Assembly: GCA_016872775.1 (NCBI GenBank) | Contig: VGZA01000027.1 | Location: forward strand, 1 to 64,000 | Length of the DNA: 64,000 nt | DNA from: Planctomycetota bacterium | GTDB lineage: Bacteria > Planctomycetota > Planctomycetia > Pirellulales > Pirellulaceae | Direction of reading: 5' to 3' | Shown here: piece after piece, positions 47,841 through 56,132 of the stretch | Numbering within the stretch: the stretch's first letter is position 1 | How the letters are laid out: every line of letters starts with the position of its first letter | Notes under the pieces: generated by a model | The model's input: only the letters and a program-made list of their open reading frames with translations | What the model was told of the DNA's origin: nothing | Databases searched by the model: none | Position numbers and translations under genes: made by a program

Positions 47841-49718
47841 TTATTCCTGCAGTACCACCGGGCGGCGGTTACGCCGCACAAGCAGCCGGTCGTAGAGTTT
47901 CTGGCTGCGGCCCCCACTGGCGTCGAGCAACACCATTTCCGGTGTCTCACGCGGGGAACGCGCCGCCGCCTGCCAGGAACTCAGCGTCTCTTTGATCACC
48001 TTGTTGCGCTCGGCGAGCGGGCCGACAAAATCAAAATTCAGATCGGCGAAACCAGGCTGCAGCGTCAGCGATCGATAGCCGATGTGCCGCACGACATCGT
48101 AACTATCCTGCATCAACTGCAACAGCAACGGTGGCATCCAATCGGTTCCCGAGGCCTCGATCGCCGGTTGCCAACCCATGTTCCAGCCGACGATCGCGCG
48201 TTGACCTGCGTCTCCCGTGAGCACCCAGACTGCTGCGGCGGAGTATTTCTGATCGTCGTCGGAGAGTTTCGGAGGCTGCTGGCCATACCAGTCCTTCAAG
48301 AGTTGCGCCGTCCAGCCCAGCGGTTTGTCGAGATGGCACAGGTTGCAGCCGTTCGGGCGGCCCGTCTGAACCGATACGGCTACGTTGGGACTCTCGATCT
48401 GATGACTGCGCAGCGCGCGCAGCAGGCCATAGTTGGTGTTCGGCATATGGCAGTTGTAACAGCGACTGCCTTGGGAACCAGCAGCATGATGGGTATGTGC
48501 GGGTACTGCGTACTGGTCGGCGGTGTGGCACTGCAGACAAGCGTGGTCGGAGTCCCGGTCGTGCTTCAACTGGTGATCGGCCCAGGCATCGAGCGAGCGA
48601 GGATCATCATCGGGCTTGTGCATTGCATGGCACGACATGCAGGACATTTCGCCGCGCAAATGGCACGGTGATCCGACCATACCGTTGTACTCGCGACCGG
48701 CGACACGCACCATTCCGTCGCTCCAGAATCGTTCATCAAAGTGCACCTCCGGATCGATCCCGATCGACTGCAGGTGCTTGCGCGTTGGCAGGTCGCGCTT
48801 CACAAGAATCAAGGAATCCGTCAGTTGTTGGCCGGGCCGATAATGAAAACCGTGCTCGATCTCATGTTGCTCTGATTCGCGAGTTCGCGCCAAGGTGTAA
48901 CTGTGGCAGAGTCCGCAGATCTGGGAGGCGGTTTTCGGTGCCAACAGCGCCGGATTGACGATCGGATCTTCGGAGCGCGAGGCGTCGCCGTTTGGTGTCG
49001 TGCGGCGGTAGGTGACATGCGCAGCTGCCGGGCCATGACAGGCCTCGCAGGAAATCCCGAATTCCGCCACCTGCGAATCGGCTCCGTCCTCCTCGGGGCG
49101 CGTACGGCCATGCGTGGTATGGCACTGGATGCATCGCGAATTCCAGCGGCCCGTATCGGATGAGAATTCGTCGGGCGGCCGCAACATCGTGGCACTCGTT
49201 GGCAACCACTTCTTGTCGTCCTTGAAGTAGTGGACTGGCAGCAGACCGAGCACACGCGATTGTCCCGTCGGATACCAGTACAGCTGCAGATGGTGCGAGC
49301 CGGTCACCAGTGCAATCGGTCGCTCGATGCGAGAAGCCATTGGCTCGGCCGGGTCGAGCTCGCCATCCGGGTCGTCCATCACGGTCCAGTACTGGTCACC
49401 GCGCCGTTGGAGTTCGTAATACCGTCCGTCGAATGTCATGGGCGGCGCCGCGAAGTCGCCGTGCACCGTTTGTGGTGAAGCAACGCGGGTCATGGTGCGG
49501 TGATACGACGCGTGCCAACTGGCGAAATTGCGCGGATGACAGGACTGGCACTCGGCCGACGAAACGTATCCGTCCACCAGGACTTCCACCGGCCGATGAT
49601 CGGCTAATGTCAGCTCGGAAACTCGTTGTTCGCGCGGGTACCAGACCCAGGCGCCGTACAACGCCGCCGCCACCAGACACAACACCAGAAACACCGCAAA
49701 CTTGTCCGACAATTTCAT
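47841..49718 (-). CDS. octahaem c-type cytochrome, membrane-anchored
   Basis: 625 aa from the ATG at 49718. An N-terminal helix (MKLSDKFAVFLVLCLVAAAL) anchors or exports it. Eight CxxCH haem sites follow: CQSCH, CIQCH, CEACH, CGLCH, CMSCH, CLQCH, CYNCH, CNLCH. The first half resembles planctomycete multihaem cytochromes of the c554/nitrite-type group; residues after the last haem (about 490-625) are haem-free and resemble a HEAT/TPR-like helical tail. A role in periplasmic electron transfer is likely. Partners are not adjacent; haem loading may depend on ResB-CcsA at 30998. Confidence 0.88.
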   Translation of the reverse strand: MKLSDKFAVFLVLCLVAAALYGAWVWYPREQRVSELTLADHRPVEVLVDGYVSSAECQSCHPRNFASWHASYHRTMTRVASPQTVHGDFAAPPMTFDGRYYELQRRGDQYWTVMDDPDGELDPAEPMASRIERPIALVTGSHHLQLYWYPTGQSRVLGLLPVHYFKDDKKWLPTSATMLRPPDEFSSDTGRWNSRCIQCHTTHGRTRPEEDGADSQVAEFGISCEACHGPAAAHVTYRRTTPNGDASRSEDPIVNPALLAPKTASQICGLCHSYTLARTRESEQHEIEHGFHYRPGQQLTDSLILVKRDLPTRKHLQSIGIDPEVHFDERFWSDGMVRVAGREYNGMVGSPCHLRGEMSCMSCHAMHKPDDDPRSLDAWADHQLKHDRDSDHACLQCHTADQYAVPAHTHHAAGSQGSRCYNCHMPNTNYGLLRALRSHQIESPNVAVSVQTGRPNGCNLCHLDKPLGWTAQLLKDWYGQQPPKLSDDDQKYSAAAVWVLTGDAGQRAIVGWNMGWQPAIEASGTDWMPPLLLQLMQDSYDVVRHIGYRSLTLQPGFADLNFDFVGPLAERNKVIKETLSSWQAAARSPRETPEMVLLDASGGRSQKLYDRLLVRRNRRPVVLQE

Positions 49719-49739
49719 GCATGCCTCGGGCAAGGAATT

Positions 49740-50000
49740 TCGCCGTGTTTTTCCCTAAACGCGAGGAGAACAAGGAGAATCAAGAGCAACAGGCTTCATC
49801 CCGGACATCATAACTTCGCCAACCTCGCATCGCAACGACCGCTTCCCAACCGCGCAAGTGCTCGGCGACGACGACTTGTGCAACGTGCGATTGCGATCCT
49901 CCACGATTGCGGAGCGCCCGAAGTCGCACGCCGCGGGCGAACTCGGTGGGTTCGCGACTTCGTGAGGCGACATGACCTTGCCCACGCGTTAGCCATGGCC
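49740..50000. other. intergenic element with nested dyad, possible planctomycete repeat
   Basis: The 414-base gap between the cytochrome and adk has no convincing gene. It contains an inverted repeat CGAAGTCGC (49919-49927) and GCGACTTCG (49954-49962), with a competing inner pair GCGAAC/GTTCGC. A 76-codon minus frame (49755-49985) reads SPAACDFGRSAIVEDRNRTL and STCAVGKRSLRCEVGEVMM; I have the impression that near-identical translated text occurs many times in Rhodopirellula-type genomes, which would make this a dispersed repeat and not a gene. That recollection is unverified. Confidence 0.45.
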
Positions 50001-50132
50001 GACGCGGCGGTATCCGGCTCGAGAGCGCACGGATCAAGGCCAACGAATGGTCACCCGTCCTAGAACAATCGGTCGTGTTCAGCCTATATTACTGGCACGA
50101 AATTCGCACGGAGTGAAGGAAGGGACACAATC

Positions 50133-50909
50133 ATGAGTGGACATCCATCACGCGATGGCTGGTACGCGGCCGGGGAAGTGGACTGCTTTCCAGTGCCGCC
50201 ACCCCGGGAACGGCCGAGTCGACTGGTGCTGCTGGGCGCGCCCGGCGCCGGCAAAGGCACGCAGGCTCGGTTGCTGTGCGAATCGCTGCGCGCCTGCCAT
50301 CTCTCTACCGGAGAACTGTTCCGCGCGGCCCGGGATCAATGCGCATCGTCGCCGGCGATGCGGGCGGCGATCGAGGCGATGAATCGAGGCGAACTGGTTC
50401 CCGAGGAACTGGTCATCGCCATGGTACGCGAACGGGCGAACTGCCTGCGCTGCCACGGCGGCTTTGTGCTGGATGGATTTCCCCGCAACCAGACGCAGGC
50501 AATCGCGCTCGACGAGATTCTGGCGGAACTGCACATCGCGATTGAAGCGGTGGTCTACCTGGAGCTTCCCCAGGAGGAACTGGAGCTTCCCCTGGAGGAG
50601 ATCGTAGCGCGCTTGAGCGGCCGGCGGACCTGCGTCGATTGCCGAGCGGTTTTTGATCTGGCGGCGAACCCACCGACGCGCAGTGGAGTCTGCGATTACT
50701 GCGGCGAACGGCTCGTACAACGGACCGACGACCAGCCCGAAGCAATTCGCGTGCGGATGAAGGTCTTTGAGGCGGAAACGCTATCGCTGGTCGAATTTTA
50801 CGAGCGACTGGGCAAGCTGGTGCGCATTTCCGCGAGCGGCACGCCCGAACAAATTCGAGACCGTGTCCTGCAGGGATTGGATCGGAACGTCAGCGAGGTC
50901 GCCACGTGA
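50133..50909 (+). CDS. adk: adenylate kinase with zinc LID and N-terminal extension
   Basis: 258 aa, against about 215 normally. It interconverts ATP, AMP and ADP. P-loop LLGAPGAGKGTQ (33-44), CHLSTGELFR, FVLDGFPRNQTQA, and a LID with four zinc cysteines (CVDC..CDYC), then DDQPEAIRVRMKVF. A 30-residue Pro-rich extension precedes the P-loop. A 21-base tandem duplication adds seven residues (LELPQEE-LELPLEE) in front of the LID, at the place of IVARLSGRR. Its stop overlaps the nagA start by four bases. ATG at 50133, with AAGGAAGGGA 9-16 bases upstream. Confidence 0.88.
   Translation: MSGHPSRDGWYAAGEVDCFPVPPPRERPSRLVLLGAPGAGKGTQARLLCESLRACHLSTGELFRAARDQCASSPAMRAAIEAMNRGELVPEELVIAMVRERANCLRCHGGFVLDGFPRNQTQAIALDEILAELHIAIEAVVYLELPQEELELPLEEIVARLSGRRTCVDCRAVFDLAANPPTRSGVCDYCGERLVQRTDDQPEAIRVRMKVFEAETLSLVEFYERLGKLVRISASGTPEQIRDRVLQGLDRNVSEVAT
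50559..50600. repeat. 21-bp tandem duplication inside adk
   Basis: Units 50559-50579 and 50580-50600 differ at two bases. In-frame; the product gains seven residues at the edge of the LID domain. Confidence 0.85.
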
Positions 50910-52114
50910 CCTCGAAGATTCCGTTACGCGTGATCACAAACGGAATCGCGATCCTTCCTGATCGGCTGGTGCCCGACGCCGTCGTCGCGTTCCGGGGGAA
51001 TCGCCTGGTAGCCGTTGGCCGCGCGACGCGACGGATCCCGCGCGGCGCGGAGTGCATCGATGCCCGCGGGGGTTATGTCTCGCCTGGCTTCATCGACATC
51101 CACGTGCACGGAGGCGCGGGTGCCGACTTCATGGATGGGACAGTCGAGGCGGTTCGAACGGCCTGCCGGGCCCATGCTCGCCATGGCACAACAACGATTT
51201 TTCCCACGACCACTACCGGTACGCCCGAGCAGATCAACGCCATGCTGGCGAGTTGTGATGCGGCGCGCCGGGATCCGCAAGCGCCGGGACCCAGAATCGC
51301 TGGTGTCCATCTTTACGGTCCGTACTTCGCCGAGGACAAGGTCGGCTGCCATTCCAAAGCGGGCCGGCGTCCGCCACGCGAATCCGAATACCAATCGTAT
51401 TTCGACAGCGGGATCGTCAAGATCGCCACCTGCGCGGCGGAACTGCCAGGAGCGATCGACTTCTACAAAGCGGCCCGTCGTCATCGTTGCCTGATCACCT
51501 GCGGACATTCGAACTCCAGTTGGTCGGAAATGAAGAACGCATTTCAGGCTGGCATGCGGCACGTCGATCACTTCTGGTGTGCGATGAGCTCTGTGCCTTC
51601 CATCCGGCAACGATTCGACGTACCGATGCAGGCGAGCATGGCCGAATTCGTGCTGGCGAATGCCGACATGAGTACCGAGGTGATCGCCGACGGATGCCAC
51701 CTGGCGCCGGAATTGCTCGAATTCGCCTTTCGCATGAAAGGCTCAAGCCGCCTGCTGCTCGTCACCGACGCCAATCGGGCTCTCGACATGCCGCCGGGCG
51801 AGTACCGTTTCGGGCCGAGCAGCGACGGGCCGTGGTTCCGCAGCGACGGCAAGGTCGGATGGGCGCCGAACAACAGTCTCGCCAGCTCGATCGTCGGCAT
51901 GGATCAAATGGTGCGGCAGATGCACCGTGTGACCAGCGCAACGCTTCCGGACGTGGTCCGCATGGCCAGCCTGACTCCCGCGGAACGCACCGGCATCGCG
52001 CGGGCAACCGGCAGTCTGGAAAAAGGAAAGCGCGCCGACCTGTTGATCCTCTCGAAATCGCTGGAAGTCCGGCAAGTCTTTGTCGGCGGACGGGAAATCC
52101 CGCTCAGCGAATGA
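50906..52114 (+). CDS. nagA: N-acetylglucosamine-6-phosphate deacetylase
   Basis: 402 aa from a GTG that overlaps the adk stop (GTGA). It removes acetate from GlcNAc-6-phosphate. Amidohydrolase motifs: [18 protein letters not shown] with the HxH metal site (residues about 62-64), [30 protein letters not shown] where the usual ExP reads [14 protein letters not shown] with His, [20 protein letters not shown] and [10 protein letters not shown] with the catalytic Asp. The change of the usual EGP to YGP removes a common metal ligand Glu, so the metal site may differ. The substrate may differ too. Confidence 0.8.
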   Translation: MTSKIPLRVITNGIAILPDRLVPDAVVAFRGNRLVAVGRATRRIPRGAECIDARGGYVSPGFIDIHVHGGAGADFMDGTVEAVRTACRAHARHGTTTIFPTTTTGTPEQINAMLASCDAARRDPQAPGPRIAGVHLYGPYFAEDKVGCHSKAGRRPPRESEYQSYFDSGIVKIATCAAELPGAIDFYKAARRHRCLITCGHSNSSWSEMKNAFQAGMRHVDHFWCAMSSVPSIRQRFDVPMQASMAEFVLANADMSTEVIADGCHLAPELLEFAFRMKGSSRLLLVTDANRALDMPPGEYRFGPSSDGPWFRSDGKVGWAPNNSLASSIVGMDQMVRQMHRVTSATLPDVVRMASLTPAERTGIARATGSLEKGKRADLLILSKSLEVRQVFVGGREIPLSE

Positions 52115-52129
52115 ATCGCGCGTCGGCCA

Positions 52130-52334
52130 ACATCGCCGCCTCTTAGCAACAGGGCGGCGGTGTCGAGCCGCAGTCCGGCTTGTTGCTTCAGCGCGCCATG
52201 GCAGGCATAACAGCGGACCTTCAGCAGCGGCTTCACGTCCTGTTCGAACGGCCGGGTTCGGCCTGCGCGCGGCCGTACGTCGCCAGAATCGTGGCCAGCG
52301 ACAGCCAAAGCCCGCGAAGGATCATTGCGCGCAT
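52130..52334 (-). pseudogene. PSD1-type cytochrome gene relic
   Basis: An ATG at 52334 gives a good signal peptide ([20 protein letters not shown], then GRAQAEP) that meets a stop a few codons later. In another frame the sequence carries on as [20 protein letters not shown] and [17 protein letters not shown], the start of PSD1 (planctomycete cytochrome C) with one CxxCH. The remaining 700-900 residues (DUF1549, DUF1553) are gone. It lies just downstream of the DUF1501 gene, where its partner gene normally sits. Frameshift and truncation, dead. Confidence 0.75.
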
Positions 52335-52349
52335 GCCGTCCTCATCGAT

Positions 52350-53777
52350 CTAAACCAACGCGCTGATCGCGTTTCCCTCGGCCAGCAGGTTGTAGGGGCG
52401 GCCCTGGCTGTCGAACGCTTCCAGGTCCCGAATCCCCATCGCGTGAAACACGGTTTTGGTAACGTCGGCGGGAGTGACCGGGTGCAGGGCCGGGTATTCC
52501 GCGAATCGATCGCTGCTGCCATAGGTCTGTCCACCGCGGATGCCGCCACCGGCAAGCACGTCGGTCAGGCAATGCGTCCAATGATCGCGCCCCGCGCCGC
52601 TGACGCCGCCACTGCGCGGGTCGCCGATTTTCGGCTTGCGCCCCATTTCGCTCGTGACCAGCAGCAGCGTCTCCGGCAGCAGGCCCCGGTCCGACAAATC
52701 TTCAATCAATGCCGAAAACGCCCGGTCAAACTCCGGCAGCAGATCTTCCTTCAAGCAGTTGAAGTTATTGCCGTGCGTATCCCAGCCTCCACCACTGGCG
52801 CATTTCTTGTCGAGCTTCTCCGGATCGCCGCGCCAGAACACCGTGATGAAGGGAACTCCCGCTTCGACCAGCCGCCGCGCCGCCAGCAAGCTCATGCCGT
52901 TCACCGTTTCGCCATAACGCTGCCGCGTGCCGGGTTGCTCGCGCGTCACGTCGAACGCCTCGGCCGTGCTCGACGACAGCAACAGCGAAAGCGCGCGCTG
53001 CTGCTGCGCGGTCCAGGTCCGATTGCGCGCGTAGGAATCGAACTCGCGCCGCGCGGAGTCCAACTCGCGCAGCAGGTCATGGCGGTGACTCAGGCGGGCC
53101 GCCGTCGTGCCCTCCTGCAGCCGCAGCGCGGGCACCTGGAACTTGAGCGGCTCCTTGTTATTCCCCTCGACATACAACGGATCGAATTCGACACCCAGGC
53201 GGGCCGCGAACTGGCCCGGACGCGTGTAGGCGGGCGCCCCCTCCTTTTGCGGCAGCGTGATGAAATTGGGCAGGTGCGGGTGGGGAGGTCGCTTTGCCGC
53301 CACGACGGCTCCCATACACGGCCAATCGTCGGCATACGGCGTACGGTTGTTGCCGAGCGAAAGAAACGTCGGGTCGGGCAGGTGTCCGGTCAAGTTGTAG
53401 TAATAACCGGCATGGTGATCGTTGGTGCTGACGGTGCCGCCCACGCTGTTGACCAATGCCAGGTGTTGTGCCTGCCTTGCCAGCAGCGGCAAGTGTTCGC
53501 ACAACTGCACGCCCGGCGCCGAAGTGGCGATCGGTTGAAAGGGGCCGCGGTAGTCGGACGGCGCGTTCGGTTTCAGGTCCCAGAGGTCGATATGCGAAGC
53601 GCCGCCACTCAGGAAGAACAGAATTGTCGATCGGGCCCGGCCCGGTGCCGCTGGGGCATCGGGCGAAGCGGCCAACCGCGGACTGCCAAAGGTCGAACCG
53701 GCCAGACCGGCCGTCGACGCGACCAGAAAGGTGCGGCGCGAAACGGACGTAGGTGCGGGGAAATTCGGCAGAGACAT
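52350..53777 (-). CDS. DUF1501 protein
   Basis: 475 aa. Tat signal SVSRRTFLVASTAGLAG (residues 11-27), then TILFFLSGGASHIDLWDLKP, SVGGTVSTNDHHAGYYYNL, GGGWDTHGNNFNCLKEDLLP, LLLVTSEMGRKPKIGDP and GRDHWTHCLTDVLAGGG, the conserved core of the family. Exported, with predicted sulfatase/phosphatase-like fold; substrate unknown. ATG at 53777 with AGGAG about ten bases upstream. Its usual PSD1 partner follows as a relic, so the pair has been broken. Confidence 0.92.
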   Translation of the reverse strand: MSLPNFPAPTSVSRRTFLVASTAGLAGSTFGSPRLAASPDAPAAPGRARSTILFFLSGGASHIDLWDLKPNAPSDYRGPFQPIATSAPGVQLCEHLPLLARQAQHLALVNSVGGTVSTNDHHAGYYYNLTGHLPDPTFLSLGNNRTPYADDWPCMGAVVAAKRPPHPHLPNFITLPQKEGAPAYTRPGQFAARLGVEFDPLYVEGNNKEPLKFQVPALRLQEGTTAARLSHRHDLLRELDSARREFDSYARNRTWTAQQQRALSLLLSSSTAEAFDVTREQPGTRQRYGETVNGMSLLAARRLVEAGVPFITVFWRGDPEKLDKKCASGGGWDTHGNNFNCLKEDLLPEFDRAFSALIEDLSDRGLLPETLLLVTSEMGRKPKIGDPRSGGVSGAGRDHWTHCLTDVLAGGGIRGGQTYGSSDRFAEYPALHPVTPADVTKTVFHAMGIRDLEAFDSQGRPYNLLAEGNAISALV

Positions 53778-53878
53778 GCGAGGCGGCTCCTGACCAATCA
53801 CGGTCGACCGGAACAGCGGATAGCGTCGCCGATCCGGGCGGATTCTCAAGGATAATCGAGCGGCCCCGTCGCGATCAA

Positions 53879-54847
53879 TCAAGAAAAGGCCGTTCGGTTC
53901 GATCGGTCCGCGCCGATTCGAGGGACGCCGCAACTCTCCGCCATCCGCCAGACTTTCGCCGCAAACAACGATCGCACATCGCGCGTGGGCGGACGGCAGC
54001 GCCCGCCTTCGAGTCCGACATACTCCAGGCAGAGCTTGTCAATATGTCCTTCGCCGCCGGTGTATTGCGAGATTTCGCGACTCAGATCGTAGAACGGCTG
54101 GACCACGCGCGTCATTTCCCGCTGCGCCTCGCCATAACGTTCGGTTTCCAGCAACTCCCAGAGCTGCTGGCCCCATTGCGGCCAGTAGTTCGAGACATGC
54201 AGATTAATGCCGCGCGCCCCGAGCGCATGGGAGAAGACGTACTGCAGGGAATTGTCGATGAACATGATCCGCTTCGAGTAATCGCGCATCGCACGCTCAA
54301 ATACATAGCGATCCGGCGAGTACCATTTGATCGCCGCGACATTGGGCGCTTCGACCAGGCGGGCCACAAATTCCAGCGAAGTGTGGAATCCGGTCCAGGG
54401 CGTCGCGTAGAAGACGATGCCGACGCTGGCATGCTCGGCGATCACGCGCAACCACTCGAGGACATCTTCTTCCGTCGGCACTTCGTAGAAAGGCGCCGAG
54501 GCCTGCACTGCCAGGCAGCCCAGACGCTCCGCGCCCTTCACCAGTTCAATCAAGTCGCGCTGGTTTGTCGTCTGGACACCGAGGATCACGCCGACCTTTC
54601 CGTCCGCCGCGTTCCGTACCTCGGCGGCGCACCGCAGTCGCTCTTCCACGCTTAACGTGCCAAACTCCCCTGCCCCGCCGCAGACCAGGATCGCCCCCTT
54701 CCCCTCGCGGACTCCGCCCGCCAAGAGGAATTCGACGTGGCGTCGCATTCCCGGCAGATTGAGCTCCAGCGCACCGTCCTGGAACAACGTCGGAATCGGC
54801 ACGTAGCACCCGGAGATGCGGGCGGCCAGGGCGGTCTTGTCGATCAT
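53879..54847 (-). CDS. dihydrodipicolinate synthase/N-acetylneuraminate lyase family protein
   Basis: 322 aa. TIM-barrel class I aldolase: GCYVPIPTLFQDG opening, LVCGGAGEFGTLSVEERL (the GTTGE-type phosphate or carboxylate site reads GGAGEF), FYATPW with the catalytic Tyr, and AIKWYSPDR with the Schiff-base Lys. The GAGEF variant argues against true DapA; sugar-acid aldolases or dehydratases are more likely. 31 bases after the dehydrogenase stop, the two may act on one sugar-acid route (inference). Confidence 0.8.
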   Translation of the reverse strand: MIDKTALAARISGCYVPIPTLFQDGALELNLPGMRRHVEFLLAGGVREGKGAILVCGGAGEFGTLSVEERLRCAAEVRNAADGKVGVILGVQTTNQRDLIELVKGAERLGCLAVQASAPFYEVPTEEDVLEWLRVIAEHASVGIVFYATPWTGFHTSLEFVARLVEAPNVAAIKWYSPDRYVFERAMRDYSKRIMFIDNSLQYVFSHALGARGINLHVSNYWPQWGQQLWELLETERYGEAQREMTRVVQPFYDLSREISQYTGGEGHIDKLCLEYVGLEGGRCRPPTRDVRSLFAAKVWRMAESCGVPRIGADRSNRTAFS

Positions 54848-54878
54848 CGGATTTCGCTGCTCAATGCGACGGGGGTGA

Positions 54879-55847
54879 TCATGGGGACGGGTTGACGACG
54901 TTTTGCGGCCGACCATTCAAGAATGCCGCCAGATTTTCGACGGCCAGATCCATCAGTCGAGCACGCGCTTCCTTGGCCGCCCAGGCGATATGCGGCGTGA
55001 CCAGGCAATTCCTGGCCGTTAAGAGCGGGTTGTCGGCCGCCGGAGGCTCCACCGAAAGTACGTCCACAGCCGCGCCGCCGATCACGCCGCTGTTCAACGC
55101 GTCCGCCAGATCCTGATCGACGATCAGCGGTCCGCGCGAGGTGTTGATCAGAAACGCGGTACGCTTCATCCGCCGCAACCTGGCCGTATTCATCAGCCCC
55201 TTTGTTTCCGGAAACAAAGGGCAGTGTAACGACACGACATCCGATTCGCTCAGCAATTCATCGAGTTCCGCAAAGCGGAACCGATCATAGGGTGGCGGGT
55301 TGACCTGCACGCTATCCTGCGCCAGGATCCGCATCCCGAAGGCGTTACCCACTTCTGCGACGCGACGCCCGATCCGTCCGAACCCGACGATTCCCAGGGT
55401 TTTGCCGTCCAGTTCAAACAACGGCGATTTCCAGAAGCACCAGTCGCGGCAGCTCGACCACTCGCCGGCCCGCGCCGCGTCGCTGTGCATGCGGACATTC
55501 AACGTAAGCTCAAGGATCAGCGCAAACGTGTGCTGCGCCACCGACGACGTGCCATAGGTGGGAATATTGCAGACTGGGATGCCGCGCCCCCGAGCCGCCT
55601 GCACATCAACCACGTTGTATCCAGTAGCCAGAACGCCGATATAGCGCAGTTCGGGCAATAGCGCCAGCGTCTCGGCGCTCAAGGGCGTCTTGTTCGTAAG
55701 CACGAACTCCGCGCCCCGCGCCCGCTCGACGATCCGTTCCGGTTCCGTGCGATCGTAGACCTCGATCGGCGCGAGTTTCTCGAACCCGTCCCAACTCAAA
55801 TCGCCTGGGTTTAAGGTATACCCGTCGAGAACAACCGTTTTCTTCAT
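54879..55847 (-). CDS. D-2-hydroxyacid dehydrogenase (NAD-dependent)
   Basis: 322 aa from the ATG at 55847. Reduces 2-oxo acids or oxidises D-2-hydroxy acids. Motifs: LPELRYIGVLATGYNVVD, the nucleotide fold KTLGIVGFGRIGRRVA, SLHCPLFPETKGLMN, INTSRGPLIVDQDLADAL with the catalytic Arg, DVLSVEPP with the Glu, and TPHIAWAAKEAR with the catalytic His. It looks like the hydroxypyruvate/glycerate dehydrogenase branch (LTAR...HIAWA), not certain. First of a two-gene run with the DapA-like gene. Confidence 0.88.
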   Translation of the reverse strand: MKKTVVLDGYTLNPGDLSWDGFEKLAPIEVYDRTEPERIVERARGAEFVLTNKTPLSAETLALLPELRYIGVLATGYNVVDVQAARGRGIPVCNIPTYGTSSVAQHTFALILELTLNVRMHSDAARAGEWSSCRDWCFWKSPLFELDGKTLGIVGFGRIGRRVAEVGNAFGMRILAQDSVQVNPPPYDRFRFAELDELLSESDVVSLHCPLFPETKGLMNTARLRRMKRTAFLINTSRGPLIVDQDLADALNSGVIGGAAVDVLSVEPPAADNPLLTARNCLVTPHIAWAAKEARARLMDLAVENLAAFLNGRPQNVVNPSP

Positions 55848-56132
55848 CGGACTCAAGCACCGTTTGCTATGTTTGGGCGTGGAACGAACGCGGTCTCCAA
55901 GTGATACCGACGCGCCGGCCTTAAGTCAAACGGGTCGGAACGGCACCGCGGGGATCGCGGGGGTCGGGGGCACCGCGGAAGAAACGTGGGCGGCGCGGTC
56001 GGAGTGACCGCAGGGGTCGCGGACGGGCGCGGGTGACCGTGGAGGAAACGGCGCGGTTTCCACGTTCTCCGTTTTCTCGGCGTTTAAGGTCTTCTCGAGC
56101 ATCTTGGCGGAACTGCGTAACTCTGGGGAGTG
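55848..56132. other. GC-rich gap with no gene seen
   Basis: About 285 bases between the dehydrogenase start and the flhB stop. Repeated CGGGG/GGTCG words and a few short T tracts (TTTTCTCGGCGTTTAAGG); no ORF with homology and no clear terminator for either side. Confidence 0.4.

Noticed and set aside
52080-53855. 591-codon open frame on plus
   Set aside because: Antisense to the DUF1501 gene, Arg/Gln/His-rich, no homology. A GC-rich shadow.
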